64,000 nt of DNA from Datnioides undecimradiatus (Eukaryota; Chordata; Actinopteri; Lobotiformes; Datnioididae). The stretch covers positions 12,243,516 to 12,307,515 of the forward strand of contig WARS01000011.1 in assembly GCA_008933995.1 (NCBI GenBank), written 5' to 3'. The notes beneath the pieces are model-generated. The model made no database searches. It was given only the letters and a program-made list of their open reading frames with translations, and was not told the DNA's origin. Position numbers and translations under genes: made by a program. Shown piece by piece: positions 1 through 11,966 of this stretch (within the stretch, counting starts at the first letter, position 1; each line of letters begins with the position of its first letter).

Positions 1-110
1 AGTCTTTAACGCTTCTTCTCTGTGACAATTAGGAAGAAAACCTGTTACACACTCACGTCCCAGTCTTTAATACATTTATTCAGTCATCAGTCATCATTTC
101 ACAGAATAGC

Positions 111-3100
111 TTACTTTTCCCTCAGTTCCTTCTCTCTTTCAGCAAGTTTTTGCTTCAGCCTTTGAACCTCACCGCTTTGCGTACACACCTATTAATCATG
201 AAAGTTACTCATCAATAATCTATATACACAAAATATTTACTCTAAATATATGTTTACGTAAAAACACAGCATTGTGTAACATATGTAATTGCGTCTCACA
301 AAATTCTGTTCAGTGAGGGGGGAACATCTTGTTACCTGAAGGGGTTTGTTTTGGCTGCTGTGGGAGTCTGATGGTGGCTCCCATAATAAAGAGGATTGTG
401 GTAAGCTGATGAACATGACAAGGAGACAGATCACAGAATTTCATTTTGATTTAGAGATGGAGTATTCTGAAAATAAAAATCTCATCAAAATCCACTCACT
501 CTGTACCCGTCTCTCTCTCCTGAGTCTGCACGGAGGCTTCACCATCTGCAAATACCGGGTCAGAGCAGTTTTATGCCCCCTTGTGTTTAAACCATAAATT
601 AACATATATTCTCTGCAGGTGGACACACTATTTTTAATACACTCGTCTTGTTGGGCACGTTTGCAGGTATCAAAGACAGCTGAGAATTTCAACCACCTTT
701 ACCCAGTGGTGGAGGAACTACTTACTTGAACAGAAAAACAAAGCCACTGAGTCCTAACACTCTACTACAGTTAGGAGTTAAGAATTCATTTTACAGCACT
801 CACACTATGTAATTGCTAACACCCTAATATTATCTAAGTACCCAAAGTAAAAGCCCTCAGTGTGCAGAATGGATCATTTCAAAATATAGTGTAATTGGAT
901 TGTAATTATTAGTGCACTAATGTGCACCAATGTCGTAGCAGGTAAGGGTGGAGCAAATTTCTGCTACTTGGAGTACTGCTGGGTACTTTAATCCATATTG
1001 ATATCTAATAGTTTTTTATTTATTATTTATTATCTAAGCTGAAAATGTTAAGTAACTATAACTACTGTTTTCAAACAAATGTAGTGGAGTAAAATGTACA
1101 CAACTGGCCTCCTAAATGTAGTGGAAGAGTAGTAGTTAACTGGCACAAAAGGGAAACAGTCAAGTAACATAAAAGTACAACGAATTGTGTTCAAGTAATT
1201 GTATTAGGTGACAATCCTCTGTATGTACCTTTATCTTTATATGTGTTAAGCAGCAGCCGACTCCTGCTCCTCTCCAGCTCCAGCTCTTGTTTGCGTGCTT
1301 CAAGCTCAACCTGTAGCAGTTAGTCAGATTCCTTTAGTTAAAAAATATTTAGTTCAACAAACCATATACCTTATACATTTAGAACATCTCAGGGTCTTTA
1401 AAGTACACAAAAGGCTCAGGCACCGGTCTCTCAGGGATGTACTACCTTGGATCTGGTCAGCAGTGTCTCCGTATTAGCTTTGTGCTGCCGCAGATTCTCA
1501 GTTTCTTCTCTGGGTAGGAAAATGTGCATTTTAGAAACAAAGTGTGTCTGATTTAGACAGTAAGTAAATAATATTTGTAATTTAAGTTTTGACTTACTTG
1601 TCTTTCTGGCCCTCATTTTTAAGTTTTTCAATCTCACTTGTTAGACGTACAGCTTCCGCTTGGAGCTGGAATTAGATTTTTGAATTTTTTAAATCAGTGG
1701 TACAAAGTTATTTCTAAGGGAGCTTTAAATGGAGAGTCTTACTTCATTTCTGGAGTTGTTCTTGAGGTCCTCTAGCTCCTCCTGTGTAGACTGAAGGGTC
1801 AAAGCCACCTTTTGCCACTTCTCAGTCCAGTGTGCGGCCACTGCTTTTAGTTCCTCGGTTTCCTGGACTTTTACTGCATCTTGTTTCCGATATTCTTCCT
1901 CCTGCAGACATAGCTTCTCCTCCTTCTCAAGGACCTCAGCCTCCAAACACAGGCATCGATCCTGCAGTTTCAGTTTCTCTAATTCCAAAACTTCCACAGA
2001 TTCCCTGAAATAATAGTTTGAATGTTTGAAAATGGTATTTTAGTTTGCATAGTTACAACAGTTAATCTTTAAATACCAAAGAGGAGTATTCGATGGCCAT
2101 GTCACCTGAGCTGGCAGCACTTTTCTTTCATCTCTTTCAGCTCCTCACGTTGAACTTCATTAATTTTATGCAATTCCTCTTTTTCTCTGATTAGCTGAGA
2201 GCAGTTTGACTCCAGATCTGTGATCTGTTTGGAGTTGATGATCTTCTCTGCTGTTACCTCCTGCAGCTGAGACTGTGATGTCGACAGTTGCTGCTTAATC
2301 ATTTCAAGCTGACGTGTTAGATTTTCATTTACCTGTGAAGACACAGCAGGGATCATTTAATAAAGAATTAAGAAAAAAAGAAACTTAACAAAAAGATAAA
2401 GCTTTCAACCTCTCTGAGCGCCTCTGATTGTTCTGTCATCAGAACATTTTCTTGATCCTGTTTTTTGTTTTCTGATTCTGGTTCACCATCACAGCCTGAA
2501 CCTTGTTGCTCCCTCGTCAGCTGCAGCTCCAACACCCTGGCCCTCTGAACACATTAACACACGCTCAAGTCATCAATCCAAAACATAATATTCTGATTTT
2601 AGGTGTTTGAGACATTGTTGTTAAAGATTACATATGACACCTGGATCAGGTGATCTTTGTCAGGCAGAGTCAGTCTGGTCTTTAGTTCTTTTACTTCATC
2701 CTCCAGCTTCAGCACTTGAGTTGATAGGATAGCTTTGTCCTGAGAAGAAATAACGATGATTTTCAACGTATAACGTCTGTTACATTAGGTTAAACTGAAT
2801 CTGGAACAGACCAGGCATGCTTGGCTGATCTTGTTGTTTGCGTCGCTCAGCTGTTCTTGCACTTCTGAGTGATTCTGCCTCATTTGGCTAAACCTCTGGT
2901 TCAACTCTTCTATTTGATTCAACAGCACCCTCTGTGACTGTGAACATAAAAACAAAAAGTACTCAGACTAAAAACAAAAAGCACACTAACTAACACTGTA
3001 AATACAAATGGAAGTAAAACCATTATGTATAACCTTATATTATATTATATTATATTATATTATATTATATTATATTATATCTCTGTAGAAGTCTGGAGTT

Positions 3101-4509
3101 TCTGTACTGCCTGGTTTCGTTCGTTTTCTTGTGTCTTTGCCTTTGCCTCAGCATCTCTCAGAGCGTCTCTCAGCTGGTTCAGCTCCTGATTTAAAGCCAC
3201 ATATTAAAGCAAGGTTTGGCAAATAGAAATAAACAATAATATATTATTTTGAACAACCTGATTTTCATGAGACATCAAGCTTACACACCTGTCTGTCAAT
3301 GTCTTCCTGACTTATAGGTAATGTTCCACCAGGCACGCCAGCAGCTCTTTCTGGTTGATCATTGCTCCCTCGATCCAAAGTAGACCTCATTTGCAGCAGC
3401 TCCTTCTCCAGCTGTAGGACCCTGGTGAATGAATTTCACATGAGAAATTTCAGTTTTTTTAAAGACATTCAAAATGTCTTTTCCATTTCCTTTGGTGTGC
3501 TTACTTTTCTTGAAGCTCTCCATGTTGCCAGCTCTTTTCAAATTGGAATAATGCAGCTGCCTTCTTCTCCTGCTCAAGAGCACTCATTGCTTCTGAAAGC
3601 TTCTGGGAAACACATTTAAATAATAGCATGATGTGTGCAGCTGAAAGACATACAAAACACCTATTTGAAACAAAAAAATATATAAAACCACTGAGTTGCC
3701 ACAACAACCAGTGGAAAGAATAAAGAAAATGAAAATCACAGATTTTATTTCCTAAGACATTTGAATATACTTTTTTTTTTAAACTTACCTTGTTTTTCAT
3801 ATTAAGCAGATGTGCTGTAGTTATGCTGTGGCTCAGCTGTGAATTTCTGGATGTCAGTCGGTCCAGCTGAGTGTCTAGACGCTCATGAGCATCATGTAGC
3901 CATTGCTCCACTTCTGTTTGTCTAAAGCTACTTGCAGCTCGGGCAGCCCTTAATTCAGCCCCTGGAGATAGAGAAGATGTATGTGTCGAACCCTCAGGCG
4001 CCAAATGGGACAATGACTGCCACTTCCTTAGACCAGGGTCATTCTGCCTGAAACCACCGGTGCTCCCAGATGTGCTGAAATATATGCAGTGTATCAGCCT
4101 GAATGTATCACACCACTGCCCTGAAATTAATATTACAGTGTGTCTGCGAGGAATTATATGGATTCTTCCTTCACCTTGTGCTGACATTGGACAGAAATCC
4201 GGTCCCAGAGACAGCTGCCATTCCACACCATGCCGAGGTCTAAGAAAGAAAAACGTTTTAGGCATCAACACTTTGATCAACCCTTTCTGCATGAAAAAGA
4301 GGTTATCTGGAGCTTACCTGGGCTGTAAAGCGAGATTTGGTGTCCCACATATCGAGGTCCATGAGCTGAAATGGACTTGAACTTCTGCAGGAGGGTCTAA
4401 ACATCTTAGAGTATCCTCCTAGATCCAAGTTATGAGTTCCATTTGTATGGGAGAGGCAACAGTCCTGATCTCCCCACATGCTGCCCAAGCAACAGGGATG
4501 GATTTTCAC
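111..4509 (-). CDS. Unnamed coiled-coil protein, about 17 small exons
   Basis: A multi-exon minus-strand gene whose product I cannot name. Exons supported by AG/GT signals and continuous heptad-like coding (plus coordinates, 5' to 3' of gene): 4318-4509 (proposed start ATG at 4509), 4175-4239, 3789-4074, 3505-3602, 3289-3421, 3108 or 3081-3185, 2812-2937, 2641-2739, 2410-~2544, 2106-2332, 1743-2004, 1598-1665, 1446-1509, 1229-1310, and weaker ones at ~507-544, ~337-366 and 111-~174 (stop TAA 111-113). The N-terminal exons are Ser/Gly-rich and probably disordered. From about 4.0 kb onward the product is almost all charged alpha-helix (e.g. EQWLHDAHERLDTQLDRL, EVQRLKQKLAEREKELREK). No transmembrane or enzymatic motif is visible. 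It could be a golgin- or CCDC-type structural protein. The start and the last three exons are the least certain parts. Confidence 0.6.
704..1228. repeat. Dispersed teleost repeat, GTGGTGGAAG-type, old copy
   Basis: Begins with AGTGGTGGAGGAACTACTTA and contains scattered AAGTA/AAAAGTAC words with a TGTAGTGGAGTAAAATGTA block, ending in AAGTACAACG...TCAAGTAATTGTA. This is the layout of a common fish interspersed repeat (GTGGTGGAAGAAGTACTC ... TACTTTCCACCACTG). It fills most of an intron of the coiled-coil gene. Further copies or fragments lie near 50.8, 59.1 and 61.1 kb. Confidence 0.55.
3033..3080. repeat. (TTATA)n pentanucleotide microsatellite
   Basis: About nine uninterrupted copies of a five-base unit. 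The tract directly abuts coding sequence of the minus-strand coiled-coil gene and seems to have displaced or created the exon's splice donor (see findings). Confidence 0.9.
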
Positions 4510-4782
4510 ACAGAGGTGGCAGCTTGAGGTGTGTGACTATTCCTGGATCATGTGTCTTAATATTTCCACTGCTTGCCTGGTGGTCAACAACTAGTTTTAA
4601 CACTGCAGGACTATTACAGTATGTTTAAAAGCTACAGAATAAATTACCCTTATGATTAATTTCTTAATGATGTGTTTTTTTTCATATCTAAATAAAATGC
4701 AACTGGCAAGAAAAGAAACACAACATACAGGTTCATTCAATAGCTACAGTCTGTTTTAAATGGCACTTCTGTTTACAGTACC

Positions 4783-4890
4783 TTGCTGCAGAGAACATCT
4801 TCTGTCCACTGACAATGCTCACTTGATCTGCTTGTAAGCCTCCCAAAGCTTTGATTGCAAGCTGTTCAGTAGTCCTTAAACTGTGTATCC
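4783..4890 (-). other. Possible non-coding first exon of the coiled-coil gene
   Basis: Read on the minus strand, GCAGCAAG is followed by GTACTG, a usable splice donor at 4782-4783, with AG-rich leader sequence upstream. The position just 5' of the first coding exon (4318-4509) suggests a leader exon. The upstream limit is a guess. Confidence 0.25.
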
Positions 4891-5603
4891 ATGGTAACCT
4901 ATGTACACAGGACGCAGTGGAGTGGGTGCGTCATGTGCTAACACTTCAGGGATAGTCTCCTCATGATCTCACTCACTCTGCTAATTGGTTATTTGTTGAC
5001 ATGAGTTGTTCTGAATGTTTCCTAAACCGCTGATATGCATAGCTTCTGGTTAGTTATTTATGGCAGTCAGTTTTATGGATTGATTGGGATTGCCTTCAGG
5101 CATACGATGAGAAAAATACTTTTAATTATCTTCCTAGATAAGGTAAGTGGTTTTTTTTTAAAGAATTAATTTAGCTCTAAGAGTAAGTAAACATGTGATG
5201 TATCAGATGGTATCACGGCTAATAAGCATGCTGGTACGCTACAACTCAGTGTGAAATATTGCACGCCACTGGCCAAAGGTTATTTTGTGCATATGCCTGT
5301 CAGACCATTTTTCAGCTCTGTCTTTAACAGATATTACACATTTAGTAAGTACAAGTAATCCCATCCCAACTTTTATTTTTTTTATCTTATATCGTTTATG
5401 TTTTACATAGATAACTTTGAAGCGCCTTGTTGTTGAAATCTGTATCTGTAAATATTAAACAATACGTGTTATGGGTTAGGTTGTTTAAAATCAGCAAAAC
5501 AAAATATAGATCACAAAAACTAAACGTGTTGACCAACCCGAAATTACATTGAGAGGGGAAAAAGACTCCTGTTTAAGCTTTTATTTTGAAGAAAAAAAAA
5601 CTT

Positions 5604-5771
5604 TTGTCGGAAGCCGGAAGTCGTCACCAAGGCGCAAGCAGCAGCGACGTTTGGCTGTTCTATAAGCTAAAAGCTAACAGTTTATAAGAAGCAACAGTTT
5701 TTCATTTAGCACTTAAGTTAAACTTCATTCATTTTCACTCCTGACGTGAGCTTCGTGGTAATTACAGTAAG
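5604..5771 (+). promoter_or_regulatory. edc3 core promoter and 5' leader, tandem ETS sites
   Basis: GTCGGAAGCCGGAAGTCG at 5606-5623 holds two same-strand GGAAG ETS cores, the second in the full CCGGAAGT form typical of TATA-less housekeeping promoters (GABP/ELK class). About 150 bp downstream a donor at 5766 or 5771 (ACAGTAAG or CAGTAAGGTACTG) would end a non-coding first exon of edc3. The 5' end of the divergent coiled-coil gene lies roughly 0.7-1.1 kb away, so the segment may serve both genes. Confidence 0.5.
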
Positions 5772-6021
5772 GTACTGTTCTTATCCCATCTTTAATTAAA
5801 TACAGTTTTCTTCTTGAAATTAGCGCCGTATAGTTAGGCAGCTATGTAACAGGCCGACGCAGACGCTACTGAATTAGCATAACAGCTCGCTGCTATGAAG
5901 TTATTAACGTAGATTCAGAAATACTTTAAAATACTCTCAGAAAGGTTTTATTTCAAGAGATGCTTCATTCTCTGTAACGTAACCTCTGCTTAAAGTTTCT
6001 CTTCTTTATCGTTGTGCAGTC

Positions 6022-8265
6022 ATGGCTGCGGACTGGTTGGGTAGTTTGGTGTCAATTAACTGTGGGCCATCACTGGGAGTTTATCAAGGAGAGGTGGTGT
6101 CTGTGGACCAGTCCAGCCAAACCATCTCCTTAAGACAACCCTTCCATAATGGAGTCAAGTGCCCTGTTCCCGAGGTCACGTTCAGGTAAAGCTCAGCCAC
6201 GAGTTGTTTGCTCTCTGATTGATTGTCCGATTGCCAAGTGTGTCATCTTGTTACTAAATATGTAACAGCAGTATAAGGTAAACTTTTTTTTTTCCTGCAG
6301 TGCCATTGACATTAAGGAACTCAAGATTTTAGATATCAGAAATGGCAATGCTAGGAACAGCTCCTCTACGTCTGCAAAGGTAAGCAGTGCACCAGTTGCG
6401 GTCCCTAAGGGTGACCCCAGGTCTGTGGAGAAGCTAAACTCTCCACAGCACTGCTCGAAAAGCTATGGAGACCGTCATCTGGATGTACCGGGCCAACCAA
6501 AAGGATTTCGTCGAAGACACAACTCATGTAAGTGCATTGTAGTACAGCTCAGTCAGTGAATGAAACATTGCTGATTGTTGCTGTGTTGAGATTCAGTGAA
6601 ATTTATTTTTTTACCATCAGGGTCATCCAGTAGCCGAGGAGCAAACCAAGTGACGCCGAAGAAAAATGGGCTGAAGAATGGTCAGATGAAGCACAGAGAC
6701 GATGAGTGTTTTGGAGATGGCATGGATGATGGGTTGGATACAGACTTTGATTTTGAAGGAAACTTGGCTCTTTTTGACAAAGCAGCAGTTTTCTCAGAAA
6801 TCGATATATCAGAACGCCGTAATGGTGCAAGGTCACGCGGGACGCCTCAAGAGCAGACGCCCTCCCGGTACCGTCATGATGAAAATATCCTGGAGGCTAA
6901 ACCTATTGTGTACAGACAGATTACTGTGCCACAGCCTGGGGCAAAAGAGTACTGCACAGGTAAGTGTTTTCACTATTTGATGAAACATGGGAGTGAGGGC
7001 AAATCATCTGGAGTAGTAGTTAGTAGTGTTGTCTGTGTCCTTTCCTCCATACAGACTCTGGGCTTGTTGTACCCAGTGTATCCTATGATTTGCACAAGCG
7101 TCTGTTGTCGGTCGCTGAACGTCACGGTCTCTCACTGGAGCGAAGACTTGAGATGACTGGAGTGTGTGCCAGTCAGATGGCACTTACATTGCTGGGTGGA
7201 CCCAACAGGTAAGCATGTAGTCATGCTATGTAAGCACAGAAAAGAGGCTAATCTAAATGATGATTCTGTCATGCTTGTTATTTTATTTAATTGCCTGCTG
7301 ATCTGGTGATTTGCAAATAACAACTTTAAATGTGTGGTTTAGTGTTTTTTGTTTGTTTTGCTTTGTTTTCTGGGTTGTTTTTTTTTTAAATAAAATTTAG
7401 TTAGTGACCTCTTTATAGTGTCTTAGTGTTTAGTGAAGAACAATATAAACTGTAACAAAATTCAAATACATGGACCAATTACACGTACTACAATCTAGTG
7501 AAATTAATTTGTTTTAACTGACAAATATGATTCTTGTGGCAGCACATTGTACAGGAAATTAATTTAGTTCCTTTTGAATCTTTTTTCCAGATTCACTCCA
7601 AAAAATTTGCACCAACGCCCCACAGTGGCACTGCTGTGTGGGCCACATGTTCAAGGAGCTCAGGGCATCAGCTGTGGACGTCACCTGGCCAATCATGAAG
7701 TGGAGGTCATCCTGTTTCTCCCCAATTTTGTCAAGATGCTCGACGCAGTCACTAGTGAGCTCACACTCTTCAACAAGACTGGTGGCAAACAGGTGTCAAG
7801 TATCAAAGGTGGGGATATTTTTCCTTTATTTTCCTGATTTCTGTTTTTGTTTCCCCCATTTTGCATTGTTGGCAGACAGGTTGAGCAGTGTGCTTTGGGA
7901 TTTTTCAGTTTTTCTCTCTGATTCCCACAGACCTTCCAGATACCCCAGTGGACCTAATCATCAACTGCCTGGACTGTCACGAGAACACATTCCTGATGGA
8001 TCAGCCTTGGTACCGAGCAGCTGCAGACTGGGCTAACCAGAACAGAGCACCAGTGCTCAGCTTAGACCCTCCTGGCAGTGGACAGGGGCAGGCAGTTGAG
8101 GCCAAGTGGTCCCTCTCTCTTTGCCTCCCCCTTCCTTTAGCTGAGGGGGCTGGCAGGGTTTACCTGTGTGACATAGGCATCCCTCGCCAGGTGTTTAAGG
8201 AAGTGGGAATCAAGTACCATTCCCCTTTTGGCTGCAAATTTGTCATTCCACTACATTCTGCGTAA
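6022..8265 (+). CDS. edc3: Enhancer of mRNA-decapping protein 3
   Basis: Coding exons 6022-6185, 6301-6527, 6621-6959, 7055-7208, 7591-7808 and 7931-8265 (stop TAA) sum to 478 residues, against about 508 in human. EDC3 is a P-body scaffold that binds DCP2, DDX6 and DCP1 to promote 5' decapping of mRNA. The N-terminal exon encodes the Lsm-like domain (MAADWLGSLVSINCGPSLGV). A basic linker follows (KGFRRRHNS), then the FDF motif (DTDFDFEGNLALFDK) in the 6621-6959 exon. The last three exons encode the YjeF-N/Rossmann domain used for dimerisation (e.g. TVALLCGPHVQG, LDPPGSGQG). The start is the first ATG after the 6019/6020 acceptor. Splice phases are consistent throughout and I see no frame damage. 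Confidence 0.95.
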
Positions 8266-8532
8266 TTGGACCAAGTTCAACATGACAAATTGAACCTCTC
8301 ACCCTCCATGACCATTTGGGTTTTGGCGCCTTACTGTATATTACAGAGCTTCAGCTGTTTTTCATTTAACTTTCTCACCCATTAACATGTGAACAGGACT
8401 TTACCCTCATACTGCATGACCACTGTTTGGTACGTTGGTTCTTCAAGTACTAAATGTGTATGGATACAATAGAGAGAACGAGCTGTATTAAAAAGTGAAT
8501 GGATTGACCATTAGAGGCTTCAGCAGATATGT

Positions 8533-8574
8533 AAATACTATTGTATTTACATTAAATACTATTGTATTTACATT
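8533..8574. repeat. Tandem duplication of a 21-bp unit in the edc3 3' UTR
   Basis: AAATACTATTGTATTTACATT occurs twice head to tail (8533-8553, 8554-8574). Each unit is rich in GTAAATAC/GTATTTAC half-palindromes. It lies between the edc3 stop codon and its poly(A) signal. Confidence 0.85.
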
Positions 8575-8727
8575 ATATCAAAAGGTGTTTTGCAGAGAGG
8601 TACAGCTGAAGTATCAAAAACAATACCGCATAGTATTCAGTCTTAATTTGTATAGGACAATCTCTGAGTTAAATGGTAAATTTCTCAGTGTCACTGTAAT
8701 CTGACCTCATTCCAAAGCCTTTTGGTG

Positions 8728-8733
8728 AATAAA
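8728..8733 (+). terminator. edc3 poly(A) signal AATAAA
   Basis: A canonical AATAAA lies 463 bases after the edc3 stop codon and is the first such hexamer downstream in this orientation. It is the likely 3' end of the edc3 transcript. Confidence 0.6.
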
Positions 8734-9917
8734 CAGTGAGCCACCTATTAATACATGCAAGGTTATTAAGAAATCTCGCCTGTTGTGTATTCAGGTTATC
8801 ATTGCTTATGGCTTTGCTTACAGCTTGCCATAATCTGCCGTCTCAGTTGCTGTCTGATGTTTTGTTAGGATGGGAATAACATCTAATCAAAACATAGAAT
8901 CTTTGTCATTTATATGAGCAATGCTGTGTTTTCAAACTAAATCAGTGTTGGATTGGGCAGCTACTGGTGGAAATCCAGGTATCAGCAGTTTTGTTTGTCT
9001 GTGATAAATTAAGCTGTGATGATTAGGGGTGTGAGAAGATGACAAAGCATGGAAAACCCTTAACGATCTTGCCTTTAAAGAGGGGGAAATGGCTTGCTAA
9101 CTCAATTTCTGTACAATAGAGAGCAAAGTTATGAAGTATAGTACAGGCCAGCCTCTGTTCCACGAATTCCTGTAACCCAATGCAGTTTCTCAATGAAGGA
9201 TGTCCCAGTGGATATCTGTCATATTTAAGACAACCTGGCATCCACTACATAAGTTTCTATAAGAAATTGGGACCTTGGTGATGTTAATAAAGACTAACGA
9301 TTACAGAAAACAAAACAAAAACAAAACTAAGTTTGTCAAGTGGAAACTAATCCTGGCACGTGACTTGCCAACATTGAGGTTGAATACACAGAAACTTGAC
9401 AGATAAAAATAAACGTGAGAATATATTCATCAGTGCATATGTTTCATATTAATATTTTTCTCACTTAATTTGTAATATGGCATTAGCTTGTAATTGTCCC
9501 TGTCTGTGAAAAGAGAGATCAGTTCAGAATGTTAATTAGCATTAACCCTGATCTAACAAAAAAGTTATTAAAGCAATATATTTGTAATTAGGTAATGTGC
9601 TGGTGCAACAACAGGTCCGTGAGCACACATCTTTGTAATATAAAACATCAAACTGTGTCAGCACACTTGGACAGCAACATGAATTTTTACCATGCCATCA
9701 TCATCTTTGTAGCTTGATGATGTTTCCTCATTATGATTAATGAACAAATATTAAATAAATCTTAGACTTTCTTAAAGCAAAATGACACACTTCTTGTGAA
9801 GACTTTGGATTTTAAGTCAGCACAGCTACAAAGGTCACTGAGTTTGAGGTAGACTATCTTTTAGAGAACGACCTTGAGGCTCTGGTTTCATTTCAGCAGT
9901 TATAGTGAATGAGTTAA

Positions 9918-10290
9918 AGGACCATACCAGAGTTTTTGCAAGTTTCACTTCCTTTATTACAAATCACAAGACATCTATATTTAACATTTATGTGAATGTG
10001 TTTTAAATGCAGACTACAATTTCATTTTTAGATATATTTTCTGCACAGTATGAAAATCAATGAATAGACTTACAACTCCATTATGCTGCGTCATCCACCA
10101 TGGTGAACATCAGGTCTGTAGTAGTTATGGTCTGTGTTGATTTATAGATGGTAGATTTTAAAAGTCTGCACTGCTTTAAAGTGATGAAAACCGATGCCTT
10201 CTTGACATTTTCTCTTGACAAGGATCTCTCAAGAGTACGCCTGTTTAATTGATGTGATTTGTAATAAGCTAAAAACACTGGTATGGTCCT
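9918..10290. mobile_element. MITE with long imperfect terminal inverted repeats
   Basis: The left end AGGACCATACCAGAGTTTTT is matched by the reverse complement of the right end (AGGACCATACCAGTGTTTTT). Further in, TTATTACAAATCACA also recurs inverted. The element is about 373 bp, has no coding capacity and is flanked by TA-rich DNA. This fits a non-autonomous DNA transposon of a type common in fish. Confidence 0.7.
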
Positions 10291-11071
10291 ATAAGTTTCA
10301 AACCACATGATTGAATTTTAACCCTGGAGGCTGGGTTTTGTTTTTTTGTTGTTTTTTTTAATCAGTGATGTGTCAGTTTTCAAACAAGTAGCAATTGTCA
10401 AAGTATAAAATACTCTGAATATTTGGGATTCAGATGTAATTTTTGGTTGAATTGTCATGAACTAATCAAGATGCAACATCCTGCACTGAATGCCCTTAGT
10501 GAACCAATTGGGTCAATATGAGTTAAGACTATGAAATATAATTCATGGAGAGCTGTTTGTGTTGTGCTTCTTGAGGCTGGAGACAGCTCTGCTGCCAGGT
10601 CGGTTTGACAGTGATTGTCAGCCCCCTTTTTCTTATTCTTAATCGAGATCACAGTCATTTGAAACGAAACGTGTCAAGAACAGATTTCACCTTTTTTTCC
10701 AGTGCAAATTGTGCATGTCCACGTCCTTAAATCTCCCGTCATTTGTGTCAGTATAGCCCAGAAAACGCAGATTTGAAGCAGCTCACTGATGCAGAGGTTA
10801 CAAATCAGCATGTGGGATGTTGCTCAAGGAGTTGACTCGTGAGTTTGTTAAGGTCTCAGGGGGATTAAAGATTCTTGCATTATATTTGTTGCGTTTCTCT
10901 GTGCACACTGGCCTGCTGATTCAGTGAAAATGACTTTGACATAATAAGGTCTGGTCCTTTCTCCAACATTCCTCTGGCCTGATGTGTTCTATCTGTTGAG
11001 ACAAGTCTGGTTTGGTAACACCAGCCAACTTTACTGAACGTGAACGTGAGACGAGTTTTGTTTCTTTTTGG

Positions 11072-11083
11072 CCACCAGGGGAC
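11072..11083 (+). promoter_or_regulatory. CTCF-like motif
   Basis: CCACCAGGGGAC inside TTGGCCACCAGGGGACGATG matches the CTCF core CCASYAGRKGGC at 11 of 12 positions, forward on the plus strand. It lies about 0.8 kb upstream of the proposed csk leader exon. Confidence 0.4.
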
Positions 11084-11849
11084 GATGAAGCCACACGTTT
11101 GGTAGCTCCTCCTTATTCCGCTGTAATGGCAGCGTTAGGCGCCGATTACTGTTTCCTCAAAGAGTTCGTTTCTGTACAAAATGTGAACAGCCAGAAACCA
11201 CGTGGTGGCGTGTGGCTTTTTCATGGGAAGGTTTGAACTGCAAACTGCAAAGTTCACTGTCAGAGATCTTGCGCAAAATAACTGTGCAGTTCTCTTTTGT
11301 CATTTCCGCAGATTGAAAGAATAAACAAACACGCTGACCACTGCTTTGTCTCTGTGGACTCTGATGATCAATAGTCTACACCAACTTCACTGAAATAGCG
11401 CCACTGAACCATTTATAGCACGACTCCCTCGCCACTAACGCGCATGTGCAGTGTAAAATCAAGGTGGGGCAAAAAAAGTTGAGCGTTTCTTACGCTTCTT
11501 AAGGGTGAAGGAGTGGGGCAGTTCAGAGTACAGTCAAACTACACTGGATCGCGTTTATTTCATTGCTGCAATTTATGTCTAGGTGAGTCATCACGTTTGT
11601 GTGACTCACGTTTTTAAGTGAAGGACCAGCCGCGACCGCAGTGATAAGTTCGTAGAAAAGTTTTTTTTCCATCACATAAAGCAGATTGTTTTTTTTTTTT
11701 TCCAATGATGGTGACAGGGGACGCGCCGCAGACAATCCTGGTTGGTTCTACTGAAGTACTTTTTGACTGCTGAAGCTCCGGTTCACCTGAAGCAGATTTC
11801 ACTTCCTCATTAAGACTTGATGCGAGTTTGCGCCTCGGCATCAGCTGGC

Positions 11850-11966
11850 GGTTGTTTATTTTCGCGAATTACCGTTTGTTGGCTGTCGATCAGATGAAAA
11901 CAGACGCCGTACAGTAGCCGGATCACCTGTTATTCACTCAAGTCTCTTCTTTTAGCCAGCAAACAG
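11850..11966 (+). other. csk: Probable non-coding first exon of csk
   Basis: A GC-richer segment with TAGCCAGCAAACAG followed by the strong donor GTAAGATTT at 11967. It is the best leader-exon candidate upstream of the csk start-codon exon at 17096-17201. The transcription start is not defined by the sequence; the left edge is an estimate. Confidence 0.4.

Larger units (their letters stand above)
8760..11850. other. edc3-csk intergenic region
   Basis: No exon-like open frames with splice support are visible. The stretch is AT-rich. It contains one recognisable foldback element (9918-10290) and a CTCF-like motif (11072-11083). Short open frames at 9023-9241, 10455-10658 and 11012-11236 show no protein-like composition. 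Confidence 0.6.

Noticed and set aside
3501-4292. 263-codon continuous minus-strand open frame
   Set aside because: It runs through three genuine exons plus their introns. The intronic parts are clearly non-protein and splice sites flank each true exon.
8533-8574. Short tandem repeat as a possible CRISPR-like array
   Set aside because: Only two adjacent units with no spacers, in a vertebrate 3' UTR.
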